From positions 1-64,000 of the forward strand of contig ML976657.1 of assembly GCA_010015655.1 (NCBI GenBank): a DNA stretch of 64,000 bases. Reading direction: 5' to 3'. This DNA comes from Bimuria novae-zelandiae CBS 107.79. Lineage: Eukaryota; Ascomycota; Dothideomycetes; Pleosporales; Didymosphaeriaceae. Position numbers and translations under genes: made by a program. This document shows positions 45,951-57,178 of this stretch, piece by piece (within the stretch, counting starts at the first letter, position 1; each line of letters begins with the position of its first letter). The notes beneath the pieces are model-generated. The model worked only from the letters and a program-made list of their open reading frames with translations. It was not told where the DNA came from and made no database searches.

Positions 45951-46295
45951 TCACACAGTCATCCTCTCCCCCCGTGCCCGTCCTTTCTCCCTCACCTCTT
46001 CAGCACCAGACCAAGCCGTTTTGCCACTCAGCAGACCCTCCCCCTTCTCTCCCACTCCAACCTGCCCATCCTTCCTCCGTCTGACGTAGTCCCGCACCAC
46101 CTTCCCAATCCACACAGCTGCGCAAACGCACAGGTAAAGAAAGTAGAACAGCCACCATATTAGGTACGATACCACGACGAACTCGATCAGCGTCTCCGGT
46201 GCGAACCACGTATTGGGCCGCAAGGTTGTTAGGTTTAGGGGATGCGAGGCGGAGAAGTGCGTTGGGTCGGCGGAGAGGGGTGTTGACGGTGGCAT
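45951..46295 (-). CDS. Small single-pass membrane protein (114 aa)
   Basis: A 114-residue frame starts MPPSTPLSADPTHFSASHPL. One long hydrophobic, aromatic helix (LIEFVVVSYLIWWLFYFLYL then CVCAAVWIG) is followed by a basic cytosolic segment KVVRDYVRRRKDG and a charged tail. I do not recognise a family. It converges tail to tail with the hydrolase, 120 bp apart. The frame is open further upstream, but the ATG at 46295 follows a CA-rich leader (CTACAATGCCACC region) and is preferred. Confidence 0.55.
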   Translation of the reverse strand: MPPSTPLSADPTHFSASHPLNLTTLRPNTWFAPETLIEFVVVSYLIWWLFYFLYLCVCAAVWIGKVVRDYVRRRKDGQVGVGEKGEGLLSGKTAWSGAEEVREKGRARGERMTV

Positions 46296-47304
46296 TGTAG
46301 GTATCGGTTTGAGTGTACGATATTGGAGCGTGGTAATTTTGATAGTGGCGTGTGATGAGCGGCTGCTGTGTGCGTGGTGGTGGGTCAGTCGGATGTGTGT
46401 ACCGCACGTTGTGGCAGTTGAGGGAAGTGGATGGGATGAGGGTAAGGTGGGTGCTGAGCCGTACCTTCCTCCGACCAACGTTGCGGCAAGAAGTAATCAT
46501 GGAGCTCTTGCGCACACTCCATCCGGTGACCAGTTAGACGAGGACGTCAAAACTACCTTCGCAGGTTGGTATAGCCGACCATCCTCGCGCCGACGTGATG
46601 AAGAATTCCACTAGCGCGACCCGCGAGGCATAAATCTCTCTCTCCAGCCTCGTTCAATGATTCTTCTTCACACACTTACTCCAATGACTTCGACTTAAAA
46701 ATGTTCCAACGAATACTCATGGGGACGCATCTTTGCCCTCGGAGTCAAAAAAACTAGTCACACGAACCCATGTCCTCCATCGGTCTTCTCTCAAAGCGAC
46801 CTTGTCAAAGGGCTATGCCGGCTTCGCTCTCGCGGACACTAAAAAGACATCCAAAGCAAGTTGATGGCTTGGGACGCGCTTCTCCTTCTTATCGGTCTAG
46901 AAAACGCACTTAAAAGCTGTCATGGAGCTGTTTCTCTGGCCCAGCGCTGCCAACGAACAGAACACCGAACCGAACGGGGTCCATGTACGTTTGTTTGGTC
47001 CACATACAAAAGTACGTTCGTTCGGCACGCAAGAAATAAGAGCTGTTTAGTCTATATAGTAAATGTTTATCTATATAATTATTTTAAATAGAAAGGAGGT
47101 GAGTATTAAAGTTATTTACTAGTTAGCCATTTTACCTAGTATCCTTTTTAGAAATATAAGTTACTAGCTAGGCTGGTAAATGGATTGGGTCGCAAGGGCC
47201 ACAGTTGGGTCTAACTAAGCAGAACACTAAAATTTTAAAACTTAAACTCTCTATAACTGTTTAAATATAAGGCTATACTTATGCAAACCTATTACGAGGT
47301 GTAT
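46296..47304. other. Left flank of transposon island
   Basis: About 1 kb. The left part is normal sequence. From about 46960 it holds short direct and inverted repeats built on GGTCCA-TGTACGTTTG and GTACGTTCGTTCGG, then becomes AT-rich and RIP-like up to the Copia LTR. No gene is seen. Confidence 0.4.
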
Positions 47305-47503
47305 TATTAGATTGAAGGGTGTTCTTAATAAGATAGAATAATAATTAATAGTGATTATGTGTAGTAACTAACATATATACTGCTGAGCAAATTAGGCAGC
47401 AGCAAACAAGTATAGGCAGTAGTAAATAAGTATAAGTAGTAGTAAATAAGTATAAGGTTGCGCTAGCTACCTTTGCGTGTAAAAAGGGCCATGTAATTAG
47501 ACA
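47305..47503 (-). repeat. 3' LTR of Copia remnant
   Basis: Read on the minus strand, the LTR starts TGTCTAATTACATGGCCC at 47503 and ends CAATCTAATA at 47305. A purine-rich tract, GCTAAGGGGGTG, lies directly before it (47504-47515), as expected for the polypurine primer. The middle has three tandem ~20-bp units (47397-47457). Confidence 0.85.
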
Positions 47504-49994
47504 CACCCCCTTAGCTTAGGCTTATCCTTAAGCTAGAGACTATTTATTAGTAATTAAATAGTCTTATTTTAGCTTAATTTTAAAGGCCTCTATCCTTTGC
47601 TCTAGCTTAAAAAGGTTAACCTCTTTATTAGTAATCTTGTCCTAAATCTCTATAAGTTTTAGTTTATCTAGAAACTTGCTTTACTTATTAGCTAGTAAGG
47701 CCTTTATAAGTCTATCTATAACTATATCCTCTAATTATTAATAGTCTACTTTAATTATCCTAAGTGCGACTTCTTGTCTTAGCTAGTAATTATAGATATT
47801 TATATAACGGAGCTTTATCTGCAACTTAGTAATTTCTTTAATAATAAGTTAGATAGTCTATTAATTATCGTAATTAATTATAATTAAGTAATTACTTATA
47901 GTAATCTAGAGCTCCTAAAGTAATTATAAAGTAAAGATAGCCTTTTTAGCTACTTATAAAAGTGCTAGCAGTTTAGCCTTTATTATTAATATAGTAACTA
48001 TATCTTATTTGTTTGCTTTCTAGGCAATTAAGCCACTAAATAATTTAATAATATATTTTTATAAACTCTTATAATTTAAAGTATTATTAGTAAATAATAC
48101 ATTACTAGCTACTTCTAAAGTGTCTACTCCTCCTAGCTATAGACCTAGTAATCTAGTCTTTATAAAGTAAAGGAAAACTTAATTAGTAGTAGCGTAATAA
48201 TCCTTGCTTAAATTAAATAGAAAACATAATAGTCTAGAGCTTATAAAGGCAATATTTAGTCGAGTTATAACTATAGTATAGAGAATTAATCTAACTTTAC
48301 GTTAGTACTAATTAACTTTAGCTTTACTAGCTAGTCTTATTCGCGAAAGTAATTTAATTAAAGCTATTAGTATTTTATGTCGCATCTTATAGTAATCTAT
48401 AAGGCAAGATATCTTATTAATATATAAGACTTATAAAAGCTAGATTCTTTGCTTAGTGCAGTCTCTAATTATTTTAACTTTTAAAAACTACTATAGATTC
48501 TTTCTACTAATAAGGGTAAACTTAGTATTTATCTTTATAATAGCTACTTTTGCGATAGACTTATAATCTTTTTAATTGGTAATAATTAGATTATTTATAT
48601 AAAAAATAATAATAAGTCTTTCCTTAATAAGATAATAAGGCTTATAAGGGACTATAGTAAACCCTATATCGCGGAGTGTAGTGGTAAACTCTCTCTACTA
48701 AAGTAGGGGAGAGATGCGCAGTCCGTAGAGTGCTTTGTGTAGTTGGAGGACTGTGCCTGCTCGCGAGTAGCCACGGGGCATTCTCATGTAGATTTCTCTG
48801 TCCAGCTTTGCGTGGAAAAACGCGTTGGTAACGTTGTGTTAGATAAGCTCTAGGTCAAACTAAGCTATAATTACTATAAGCATGCAAAAGGATTATTTTA
48901 TAAATATTATAGCGTAGGTTTCTTATAAGGTAAGGTGCTATTATTAATTACCTTTTATAACTAATTTTACTTTGCACTTCTATAGTTAATAGTATTTATC
49001 TAACTTATAGGTATATACTTATATATAATTAAGGATTTAATAACCCGCTACTTTTACTAAAGTAGCTATAACTTTACTTTAGGACTTTATTTCTTTATAG
49101 CTTTATAGATAGGATCTCTTGGCTTTTTTCTATAAGTAATATAGTAGATAATCTTCGAGTTTGTCTTTACAGGTAAGTAGTTCTAGTAATAAGCTTTAGT
49201 AAGGTTTCTTACTAGTAGTAATTATACGTTTTAGCTATATCTTATTAAGCGTCTTTTTATTAATAAGACTATAGGATCCTACTTTTATACCTGCTATAAA
49301 AGTAGTGGCCTAAGGGCTTATCTATCGTTGCCTAGTCTACACTATTAGGGGTAGTTTAGCTTAATTACCTCTTATTATTAGTTATACAAGAAGTATTATT
49401 AGTAGTAGTATTAAAAAATGCGTTAAATATTCGTACCTAACTTTTTTATCTTACCTATACTTAAGAACTCTTTTAACCTCTTTTTTTAGCGCTTTACTAA
49501 TTATTTTATTTTTACAAAAGGACTTAGTAGCTTGCTCTTATTAAGGTAAAGGAGGTAACTCTACTAATTATACCTAAGCTACTATTTCTTTTAATATACT
49601 ATATATAAGATTATTTATTAATTTTTTAGTTTTGCCTAAAAATATAATATCCTTATTAAATATTATATCGTAAGTGCTAATTATCTTCGCGAGTAAAGGA
49701 ATCTATATCCTTTAAATATTAGATAATTAGTAGCTAACTAGATAGCCTATCTACGCTTTAGGGTCTAGCCACTAGAGCTTGCTCTTGCTATATTTAGTAT
49801 TATTAGTTATAGTAAAGGCCTTATAGCTATAGGCTTTTAAGTAAGCTTAATTAGGCTTCTTTAGTTAGGTAATAACGCTATTCTAAAAGGCTACTATTAT
49901 AAAGAACACTTTGTATAGTAATTACTAATAATTAGTATAGTTTAGAGTTTAATTATAGAGGTAGACTGCTACCTGTATAATCTTAGGCTATATT
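47305..49994 (-). mobile_element. Ty1/Copia retrotransposon remnant, 5'-truncated, RIP-damaged
   Basis: On the minus strand the order is the integrase C-terminal end (about 49830-49620, with VGYLV and a RIWIP-like motif), reverse transcriptase, a degraded RNase H region, the polypurine tract and the 3' LTR. The integrase core and gag are missing. Most bases are shifted to A/T with dense TAG/TAA. One island at about 48700-48835 is nearly clean and encodes NVTNAFFHAKLDREIYMRMP then LHKALYGLRISP, a diagnostic Copia reverse-transcriptase block. The element ends abruptly at 49994, where base composition changes. Confidence 0.88.
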
Positions 49995-50479
49995 TGTAGC
50001 CACGTGACTAACGTCAGAGGTGGTGTGTGTAGAAGGTTCCATCTAGGTGCACAGACCACTTACTTCAAGATAAAGCTCTCGCCCACTCCTTTCTTCCTCG
50101 ACAGACTCCTCACTCCACACACTCTTTGCAGATAGCAATACAGCTTGTTGTCCTTATTTGCCCGCCCACAAGGGTTGCCTCGAGCGTATTTATTCGTAAG
50201 AGAAGTGCCCGTCTTGTCTTCTACACCACAACTGTATTATACATGAGTTACCCTGGAGTGATGATATGTTAGAAGCCTATATAGCAATTTGAGCCAAGGC
50301 TCTATACTTGTATATATAATCGACTAACGTATTACCAATTCTAGAGTAGCTCTGGGTGTGATATAGTGATGCCCAACATCTTGCGCCGGAAGGACTTTTG
50401 ATGTGGGACCAACACTAATCTGAGGTCTAGATTCTTAGCCTATGAAATCGACGAGCTCAACGAACCCGACAAGCGCATA
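49995..50479. other. Spacer; candidate LTR-like segment
   Basis: A G/C-normal segment begins TGTAGCCACGTGACTAACG at 49995, exactly where the RIP-altered Copia ends. It reaches TATTATACA at 50243, so it has TG...CA ends and 249 bp, like an LTR. I find no matching target duplication, so this stays a candidate. The rest, to 50479, includes an ATG at 50369 in frame with the next gene but stopped by TGA at 50399. Confidence 0.35.
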
Positions 50480-51358
50480 ATGGGTTTCAGATGCAAGAGT
50501 TGGAACGACGTCGAGAATAAATGTAACAGACCCTACGAGGAATGCAAACCCCAAAATAAAAAGAACGAACCGGAGAGGAAACGCTGCAACTACGGTGAAT
50601 TCATATACTCTCTGGGGAACGCCCCTAACCAGAAAGACTGGGGAGTTTTCTGGGATGACGGCTCCATCAATGTTGAAGCAACAGCGAAAAGGTGTTACGA
50701 AAAATACCCGAAGGCCGTTCCCAACTTTCGCCCCCATGCCGCCATGAAGGGAGATGTTTATGAGTGGAACGATTATCTCAAGACAATGGGTGAACACGTC
50801 GATAAGACATATCGCGACCTGCCGGAGGACAAAAGAACTGATGTTAATTTGGATCGATTCCGCTATTTCGATGAAGTCTTAGACGACATCATCACTGCGC
50901 GTGTAAGGGACCATGGACCATATTTGTAAGTCACCCGCAGTCTCGATTTCATGGGAATGCGCAATTTGGCTCCTTTCCCATTTCCCTTGAAAACGCTGAC
51001 CTTGCATTATATGCTCAGGATCTCCAAGGCCTACGACTATCTCGAAGAAAACAGAGGAATAAAAGTAGAGATAAAAATCCTTGACATCAACCATAACCCA
51101 GCAACGGGTATTCAATGGTGAGAGCGATGATAGCTCCAGCAGAATGTTCAATCTGCTAATCGTAGTTCGGACAGGGCAACCGTCGACTGGGAAAAGATGT
51201 ACGCGAACAATTGTGAGGGATGTAGGGAGAAGATTGATGACTTTCTTCGGATGTATTACCAGGGCGATCAAGAAGAGTTCAAAACCCCAAGAGAACATAA
51301 TGCGGTCATCACGACGCTGAAGAACAATAAGCGCACGACGTCAAGTTGTAGGGGGTAG
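50480..51358 (+). CDS. Hypothetical protein with three exons
   Basis: Exons 50480-50925, 51019-51117 and 51166-51358 give 245 residues with consistent phases and good GT-AG ends. The N-terminus is Cys-rich (GFRCKSWNDVENKCNRPYEE, then KRCNYGEF). The middle reads SLGNAPNQKDWGVFWDDGS. The C-terminus has ANNCEGCREKIDDFLRMYY. CxxC and spaced Cys pairs hint at metal binding, but I do not recognise a family. The same frame continues upstream to an ATG at 50369, interrupted only by TGA at 50399-50401. The true start may be there, with a C-to-T nonsense change. It lies between the Copia remnant and the split 2EXR gene. Confidence 0.5.
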
Positions 51359-51906
51359 ATGCACAAGGCCAAGGGAGAAAGTGCGCAAACAGCATGTGGA
51401 ATGGGCGATTACTCGGATGGTGATTCGTTGCGTAGACGGACGACTGTAGATAGTGTTTCGACGAATGTTCCATTACAGACCAGTATCAACCTCCTTGCAG
51501 CTGCCTCACTCCGCATCGGCTCCAAGTGGTAGGCCGGTATCGTAATCATATCCCCTCCTGGCTTCTGCATCCCGATACGTTTGAATGACCATTTCATCCA
51601 CCTCACTCGGTCTCATGACCGTTCCATCCGGATCTATCAGACGCACGTTTTCCTGGTCGCAATGCCAATAGCCTTGTTCCAATGTCCCAGACCAATTAAA
51701 CAGCCCATCAGCGCAAATCACATGGATCTCCTTGAGATTTATGAAGCTCCGGAGATCTTCCGACTTGTGGTTGAAGAAGAACTCGTCATTCTCTGTTTCG
51801 AATTTGAGTCTTTGTATCTTTGTCGCCTCCGTAGTAAAATAGTGGAAATCCCATGTGCCGACATCAATCAAATCGATGTCGAAATTGACCCAAAGATAGC
51901 ACCGAT

Positions 51907-54019
51907 TAACGTGTCCGTGCACCCAATGCACGGATTCAGCCAATGCACGCCGAACATCCGACGCGTCAAAACTCCCTACTTTCAACACGCGATAACTCCA
52001 CCAATATGGATCCAATTCAAGCTGCGATAGATGAGATCGAATCGCGAGAACCAGGAGAAGATTTTTCATATACAGAAATTGCTACCAGATATGGTGTTAA
52101 TCGATCTACACTCTCACGAAGGCACCGAGGTGTTACCGCGACGCGTGCAGCCAACACAATCAATCAGCGAAAGCTCAACCCACAGCAAGAGCAGGAGCTT
52201 GTACGATATATCAAAAGGCTCACAGAGAGACATATACCTCCTACTAGAGAGATGATACAGAATTTTGCCTCGACGATAGCAAAGGAGCCAGTCAGCGAGA
52301 GCTGGGTTACCCGCTTTATCAACCAACACAGCATTCATCTCATCTCGCAATGGACCGTCGGCATGGACAGCAATCGCCACAAAGCTGATTCAGTGGATAA
52401 ATATCGTCTCTATTTCAACCTTGTACACAGCAAGATCGATCAATATCGCATAGATCCTCGTCATATCTACAATATGGATGAAAAAGGTGTCCTGATCGGT
52501 ATCGTTGGTAGAACAAAGAGGATATTCAGCAGACGAATGTGGGAGAAGAAGGAGGTTAGGGCATCACTCCAGGATGGCAATCGCGCGTGGATCACGCTCC
52601 TAGCATGTATCTGCGCTGATGGATCAGCTTTACCGCCAAGCCTTATCTATGAGGCTGCCAACAAGGACATCCAATCAAGCTGGGTAGAGGATATCAAGGC
52701 AGGATATCATGAAGTCTTTATCACCTCATCATCCTCTGGCTGGACGAACAACGATATCGGGCTTGCCTGGCTTAAGCAGGTGTTTGATCGCTGTATAAAA
52801 GAGAAGGCTCGACGATTATATCGACTTTTAATTGTGGACGGCCACGGATCTCATGTCACTATAGACTTTATTAACTACTGTAATTAGAATAGGATCCTGC
52901 TTGCTGTCCTGCCTCCTTATTTAACTCATACACTTTAGCCACTTGATGTTGCGATGTTTAAGCCTCTATCAACAGCCTACTTAGCAGAGCTATCAAGATA
53001 CCTTTATAGAAGCCAGGGCCTAGCTTCTATCACCAAAGGCGACTTCTTTCCCCTATTCTAGAATACGTGGAAGGCCTCTTTCAAGGAATTAACTATCCTC
53101 AGCTCTTTTAGAGCCACAGGTATATCGCCACCTGATCCTGACCCTATCCTTAATAGGTTCACCCAGGATCAAGAATCAGGCAATAGCTCCTTATCAGGGC
53201 TTAGCGATTATGACTAGAGAAAGATAGATAGGCTTGTACGCTCTGCAGTAAGTGATTAAAGTAGCAAGGATACACAGAAGCTTCGTTAATCACTCCACCA
53301 CCTATCTATTAAAAATGAGCTGCTTAAGCATGACAACAATGGGCTTAGGCAGGTGCTATCTATTAAGAAGAAGCGTAATAAGAAGAGTAAAGCTCTAGAC
53401 CTTTAACAGCGCCAGGAGTATCATAGTGGGGCTATCTTATAGTTACTAAGGAAAGTAAGGGAGGCACGTTATTGTTAATCAATTAAGGAGCAAGAGGATA
53501 AGCAGTAGCAGCTTTAAAAAGCAAAGATAGCAGAGCTAAAGAAGGCAGCTAAGCTATACAAGGAGAAAATCTAGCAAGAAAAGCGTGCAGCGAGAGAGGC
53601 AGCGAAGAAGGCAAAGGAGAAGGAGAGAGCTAAAAAGGCAGCTTAGCGCACTGCCCAGAAGTCTGCCAATAACGCTAAAAAGGCTCTACAACTATCCCAA
53701 AGGAGTAAGAGAAAAGCTTCTCAGCCATCTCCACAGAGCAGAAAGCGTCAGAAACGTGTTGTTGATGCTACGGATGTTGGGGAGGCCTCAAAGGGCGCAT
53801 CTGCTGCCCCAACCAAATCCACACGGAGCGGCCGCGACGTCAAGCTTCCAGATAGATTTAAATAGTGCAAATGAATCGCAGCTATCGATTTACTATCCTA
53901 GTAGAAAATCTTATAATAATATTGTTTGTGGGTGGTTCTGCAGCCTTATTTCTAATAGAGCGTTTATGGTGTTCGGCGTGCATTGGCTGAATCCGTGCAT
54001 TGGGTGCACGGACACGTTA
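51907..54019 (+). mobile_element. Pogo/Fot-like DNA transposon
   Basis: The element has perfect 47-bp inverted repeats at 51909-51955 and 53971-54017, starting ACGTGTCCGTGCACCCAATG. TA is duplicated on each side (51907-51908 and 54018-54019), as in the Tc1/mariner/pogo superfamily. It is 2.1 kb and encodes one transposase on the plus strand. The ends and the first half of the gene look fresh; the second half carries nonsense codons of the RIP type. It sits in the coding part of a 2EXR gene. Confidence 0.95.
52006..53864 (+). pseudogene. Pogo-type transposase, C-terminal half with stops
   Basis: The start MDPIQAAIDEIESREPGEDF leads a psq-type helix-turn-helix (YTEIATRYGVNRSTLSRRHR), then a CENP-B-like DNA-binding segment (PPTREMIQNFAST, SWVTRFINQH), then the DDE_1 catalytic core. 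Catalytic Asp residues are visible in NMDEKGVLIG and LIVDGHGSHVT. The third lies past the first stop, in LQPLDVAMFKPL. The frame is clean to 52884. After that TAG/TAA codons recur where CAG, CAA or TGG is expected. The Lys/Arg-rich tail ends either by running into the right repeat or, with a one-base shift, at TRSGRDVKLPDRF. A truncated 293-residue product lacks the third catalytic residue. Confidence 0.88.
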
Positions 54020-54292
54020 GGCCCATTGCGGTTTGCGCACTCCTGCGGGTACTGGTCTACTGAAACTCCTAAGGGTCTGTTCGGTGCGCAGCGTCTGAAA
54101 AGTCGTTTTTTCTAATTTGTGGCGTACAGGGGGGCATTGTAAGGTTTGTGCTAGGTAAAATTACCGCCTGTTTAGAATCTAACGGTCCTGTTCGGTACAC
54201 GTAAATTAGCAGTCGTCAGATATCCGTGTGGCTATTTGTCAGACCTTGTACGTACCCCGCATGACCATGCTGTTGCCATCACCATCATTAAC

Positions 54293-55294
54293 ATGTCGGA
54301 GCCAGCGCCCTCGCCAGTATCGCCGCCGTCGCCAATATCGTCTGCGCCTACTACTCCGACTATTGCTCCTTGTAGGCGTGTTGCGGAGCTCGCCGGCGAG
54401 GTCAAAACGAGTACGCCGTCGCCATCTCGCTCACCATCGCCGGCTATTCGTACAAGCCTGCGGGCCTTATGGTCTCCTGCAATGCTTCAAGCTCTGCTAA
54501 GCACGCTTATTACCAAAGCGATCGACGAGGGCATGCAAGCTAATAGTAGATACAAACCGCAGGTGTAGGTCGCTATTATAGAGGCTGTCAACCAAGCTAC
54601 TAGGGTTAAGGGACTAATAGATAAGAAAAAGTGTGCAAACAAGCACGACGCCTATAAGGAGGACTAGAAATAGTAGACAGCACTTACCTCATTATCAGGC
54701 TTTGCTCAGGACAGTAATGGTTATGTTGTCGCCAATAGCCAGGCTATCCAGGACTACGTGGCAGCTCACCCAAGGGCCGCGAAGTTTCTAAAGAGACCCA
54801 TACAGTTTCCAGAACTCCATCAACGGCTATTTACAGGTGTATTGGCGACAGGCGAATCAGCAATAACTATTAAGTCGTTACTAATTAATAATGCTGGAGC
54901 GCTGGCAAGGTCAATTAAGAGGGATTCTACAGTCGTGTCTTAGTCGCCAACGCCCTCGCCGTGGCAGTCAGTGGCACCGTCGGAGAGCGACGATTCTTCT
55001 GGTGTGTCGCGTCGCAAGCGATCGGGCACCTCGTCGTCGCTCCCTCGCCATACAGAGAAGCGTGGCAAAAAGGGTACCAGTATGGATCGATTCGGGCAGC
55101 ACATGGCCAGGATCGCCGACGAGCTCCATGGGCTCGTAGAATCACTAAACAAGAAGAATCAGAAAGATGCTATCGCTGAGTTCACAAGCACTTACCAGGT
55201 TCTTAATATCGCCATGCAGCTTGCTATTGTCGATATTCTTAATAATAAGGCTACTACTACAACCTTCCTGGCTCTCCGCTCGCGACCTCTTTAA
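54293..55294 (+). pseudogene. Harbinger MYB/SANT-like accessory protein gene
   Basis: One frame of 334 codons runs from MSEPAPSPVSPPSPISSAPT to LRSRPL and TAA without any frameshift. It is broken by five TAG codons, at 54566, in the segment KED-K---TAL (three) and after STVVS. Conserved pieces are LWSPAMLQALLSTLITKAID, SGFAQDSNGYVV, YVAAHPRAAKFLKRP and LFTGVLATGE. These match the DNA-binding MYB-like partner that Harbinger transposases need for nuclear import and end recognition. All the stops are one C-to-T or G-to-A change from CAG or TGG. Confidence 0.85.
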
Positions 55295-56021
55295 AAGAGG
55301 TAGGTTCTTATGCAACTGTGTACACTATTAGCAACTAGAAAACTAGAGTATCAGGACTTCTCGCACCTCTACGATATAGTAGACTAGGAGGGCGATGGCG
55401 AGTTAGCGTTAAAAAATAGTATATGAGTATATAGGTAGACTATTTGCTAGTAATCTCAGTGTATTGAGGCGCAACACCATGCCAAGGATCGCGATATTGT
55501 GAGCGCTCTCACTAGCGCTCTCACTAGCGCCGTTTTTTTGAGTGAACTCCTCTGAGTCTGGCCCTGACTGCTAGGCTATACATGCCTAGTCTCCTACGGA
55601 GACTCGTACTTCACTAGGATACTACGTTTTGTATGAAAGAGTAGTAGTCCTGCTAAATTCGGTGTCACTAGCTCAGACTAAGTTACATACTCGTTTAGTA
55701 AAGCCTTAACTATATCTTAGTTCTACACAAAAACGCGCCCGCTTCACTAACCTAAGCTTATAAACTTAATTAGGTAGTAGCTCTCTCCTACAGTCTCCTA
55801 CAGCACCGTCCTGCAACACCACCAATATCAATACTATTTACAATATATCGCTACAACCCGCGATAATAATCCCACATAGCCTACGCAAGTTAATCCCGGA
55901 ACATACTTATGCTAGTACTTATACAGCACAGATCCTTAATATTCTCCGCGTCGCGCTGCCTCTACTCGCTCTCCTCGTCGTCGTACGGATCTAGCAGATC
56001 AAAATCCTTATTAACAGAATA

Positions 56022-57056
56022 TTAAGTGTTAATAAAGTTATAGACACCAGCGAGGGCAAATACAAGTTTTATCTAAGTCTAAATATTAAACTTATACAGG
56101 CGATTAAATATTCTCTAGCAACGTTTAAATACTCTAAATACTCTCTCTACGCTATTACGCAGCAATAAGTAGCGATAGTTAAATAACTTTTCTCTTATTT
56201 CTAGTTTACAACAAGCAGCCTCAATCTCCCTTAGGTAGTACTAAGTGCCGCAGTAAGGCGTCAATAGCATCTCTAAGTTTACATAGCCTGCGTCTGCTAA
56301 GAAATATTTACCAGGTAGTGCTCTAAAGCCCTTGGTAATAGCATCGCGGAGAACCCGACTGTCGTGGGCACTGCCCTCCCACCCAGGTAAAATGTATAGG
56401 AAGTTCAGATCAAAATCGACGACTGCTAATACGTTCTGCGATAGTACACCATGCCGATTTCTGTATCGCTTTTGCTCTCGAGCTGGCACGTACATCTTGA
56501 AATGAGATCCGTCGAGCGCGCCCACACAGTCCTTGAAGTACGGATATCGCTTGGGCTCATACTTGATTGCATCTGGCGTATCCTCCGCTGGCGATTTGAC
56601 GTACGCCTGATACAAGCGCAGCATGGCGTTCAACACCTCATGGAAAGTGGCGCTGATAGTACTCATTGAGTGGCCGCATCGATATTTGGTGTTTCTCCAG
56701 GACGCGCCCTGGCCGCAGATGTACAAAAAGGTAAGTACTTTCTCCTCAACAGTAATTAAGTTGCCGTCGACAACGAGCTGATTGTCTCGTAGGTATACTA
56801 CGAGAGCCTCGAACGTACTTTTCCGTAATCGCGATTCGTCGAACAGTCGAGCAGGCCTGCTCATACAGTCCTCCACCCACTGCTGGCCGCGCACCTCATC
56901 GGATGAGATTTCTCGAACGCCTGATGGCTCCTCATAGCTCTCCGCCAATAGAGCAACGCTCGCAGTAACAGCTCTCAGAGTTGCTGCGAGAGCAACAACT
57001 ATATGAGGTTCGAGGTCTGGCATGGCGACTGCCCGGGCAAGCTCAACACCATACAA
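56022..57056 (-). pseudogene. Harbinger transposase (DDE_Tnp_4), C-terminal stops
   Basis: The frame MYGVELARAVAMPDLEPHIV runs clean to 56244 and holds the conserved VGALDGSHFKMYVP (first Asp), RNRHGVLSQNVLAVVDFDLN and GWEGSAHDSRVLRDAI (second Asp), then FLADAGYVNLEMLLTPYCGT. A TAG at 56241 follows. The same frame continues with LFNYRYLLLRNSVERVFRVF, which has the third catalytic residue Glu, then IFNRLYKFNI and VFALAGVYNFINT, with further TAGs. The 271-residue clean part lacks the catalytic Glu, so it should be inactive. Confidence 0.9.
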
Positions 57057-57120
57057 AGGCAGCGCGACAAGGATTCCACAGAGATCGGAGGCTCAGCGCC
57101 GGTGCTCCGAGAGCTACAGC

Positions 57121-57178
57121 GACAGCGTCTGAAAATCGTCTGCTGGTCGAGAGCAGCATACAATTTTCAGACGCTGTC
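57121..57178. repeat. Subterminal 16-bp inverted repeat of the Harbinger element
   Basis: GACAGCGTCTGAAAAT at 57121-57136 and its exact reverse complement at 57163-57178 can form a hairpin. Between them CTGCT and AGCAG form a second short stem. The core AGCGTCTGAAAA recurs next to both ends of the element and may be a binding site for its MYB-like protein or transposase. Confidence 0.6.

Noticed and set aside
53585..54115. 176-codon plus-strand frame
   Set aside because: It covers the RIPped 3' end of the Pogo transposase in another frame and crosses the inverted repeat and host DNA.
55500..55535. Short tandem copies of AGCGCTCTCACT
   Set aside because: Only two to three units inside a RIP-damaged transposon; no spacer structure, so not a CRISPR-like array.
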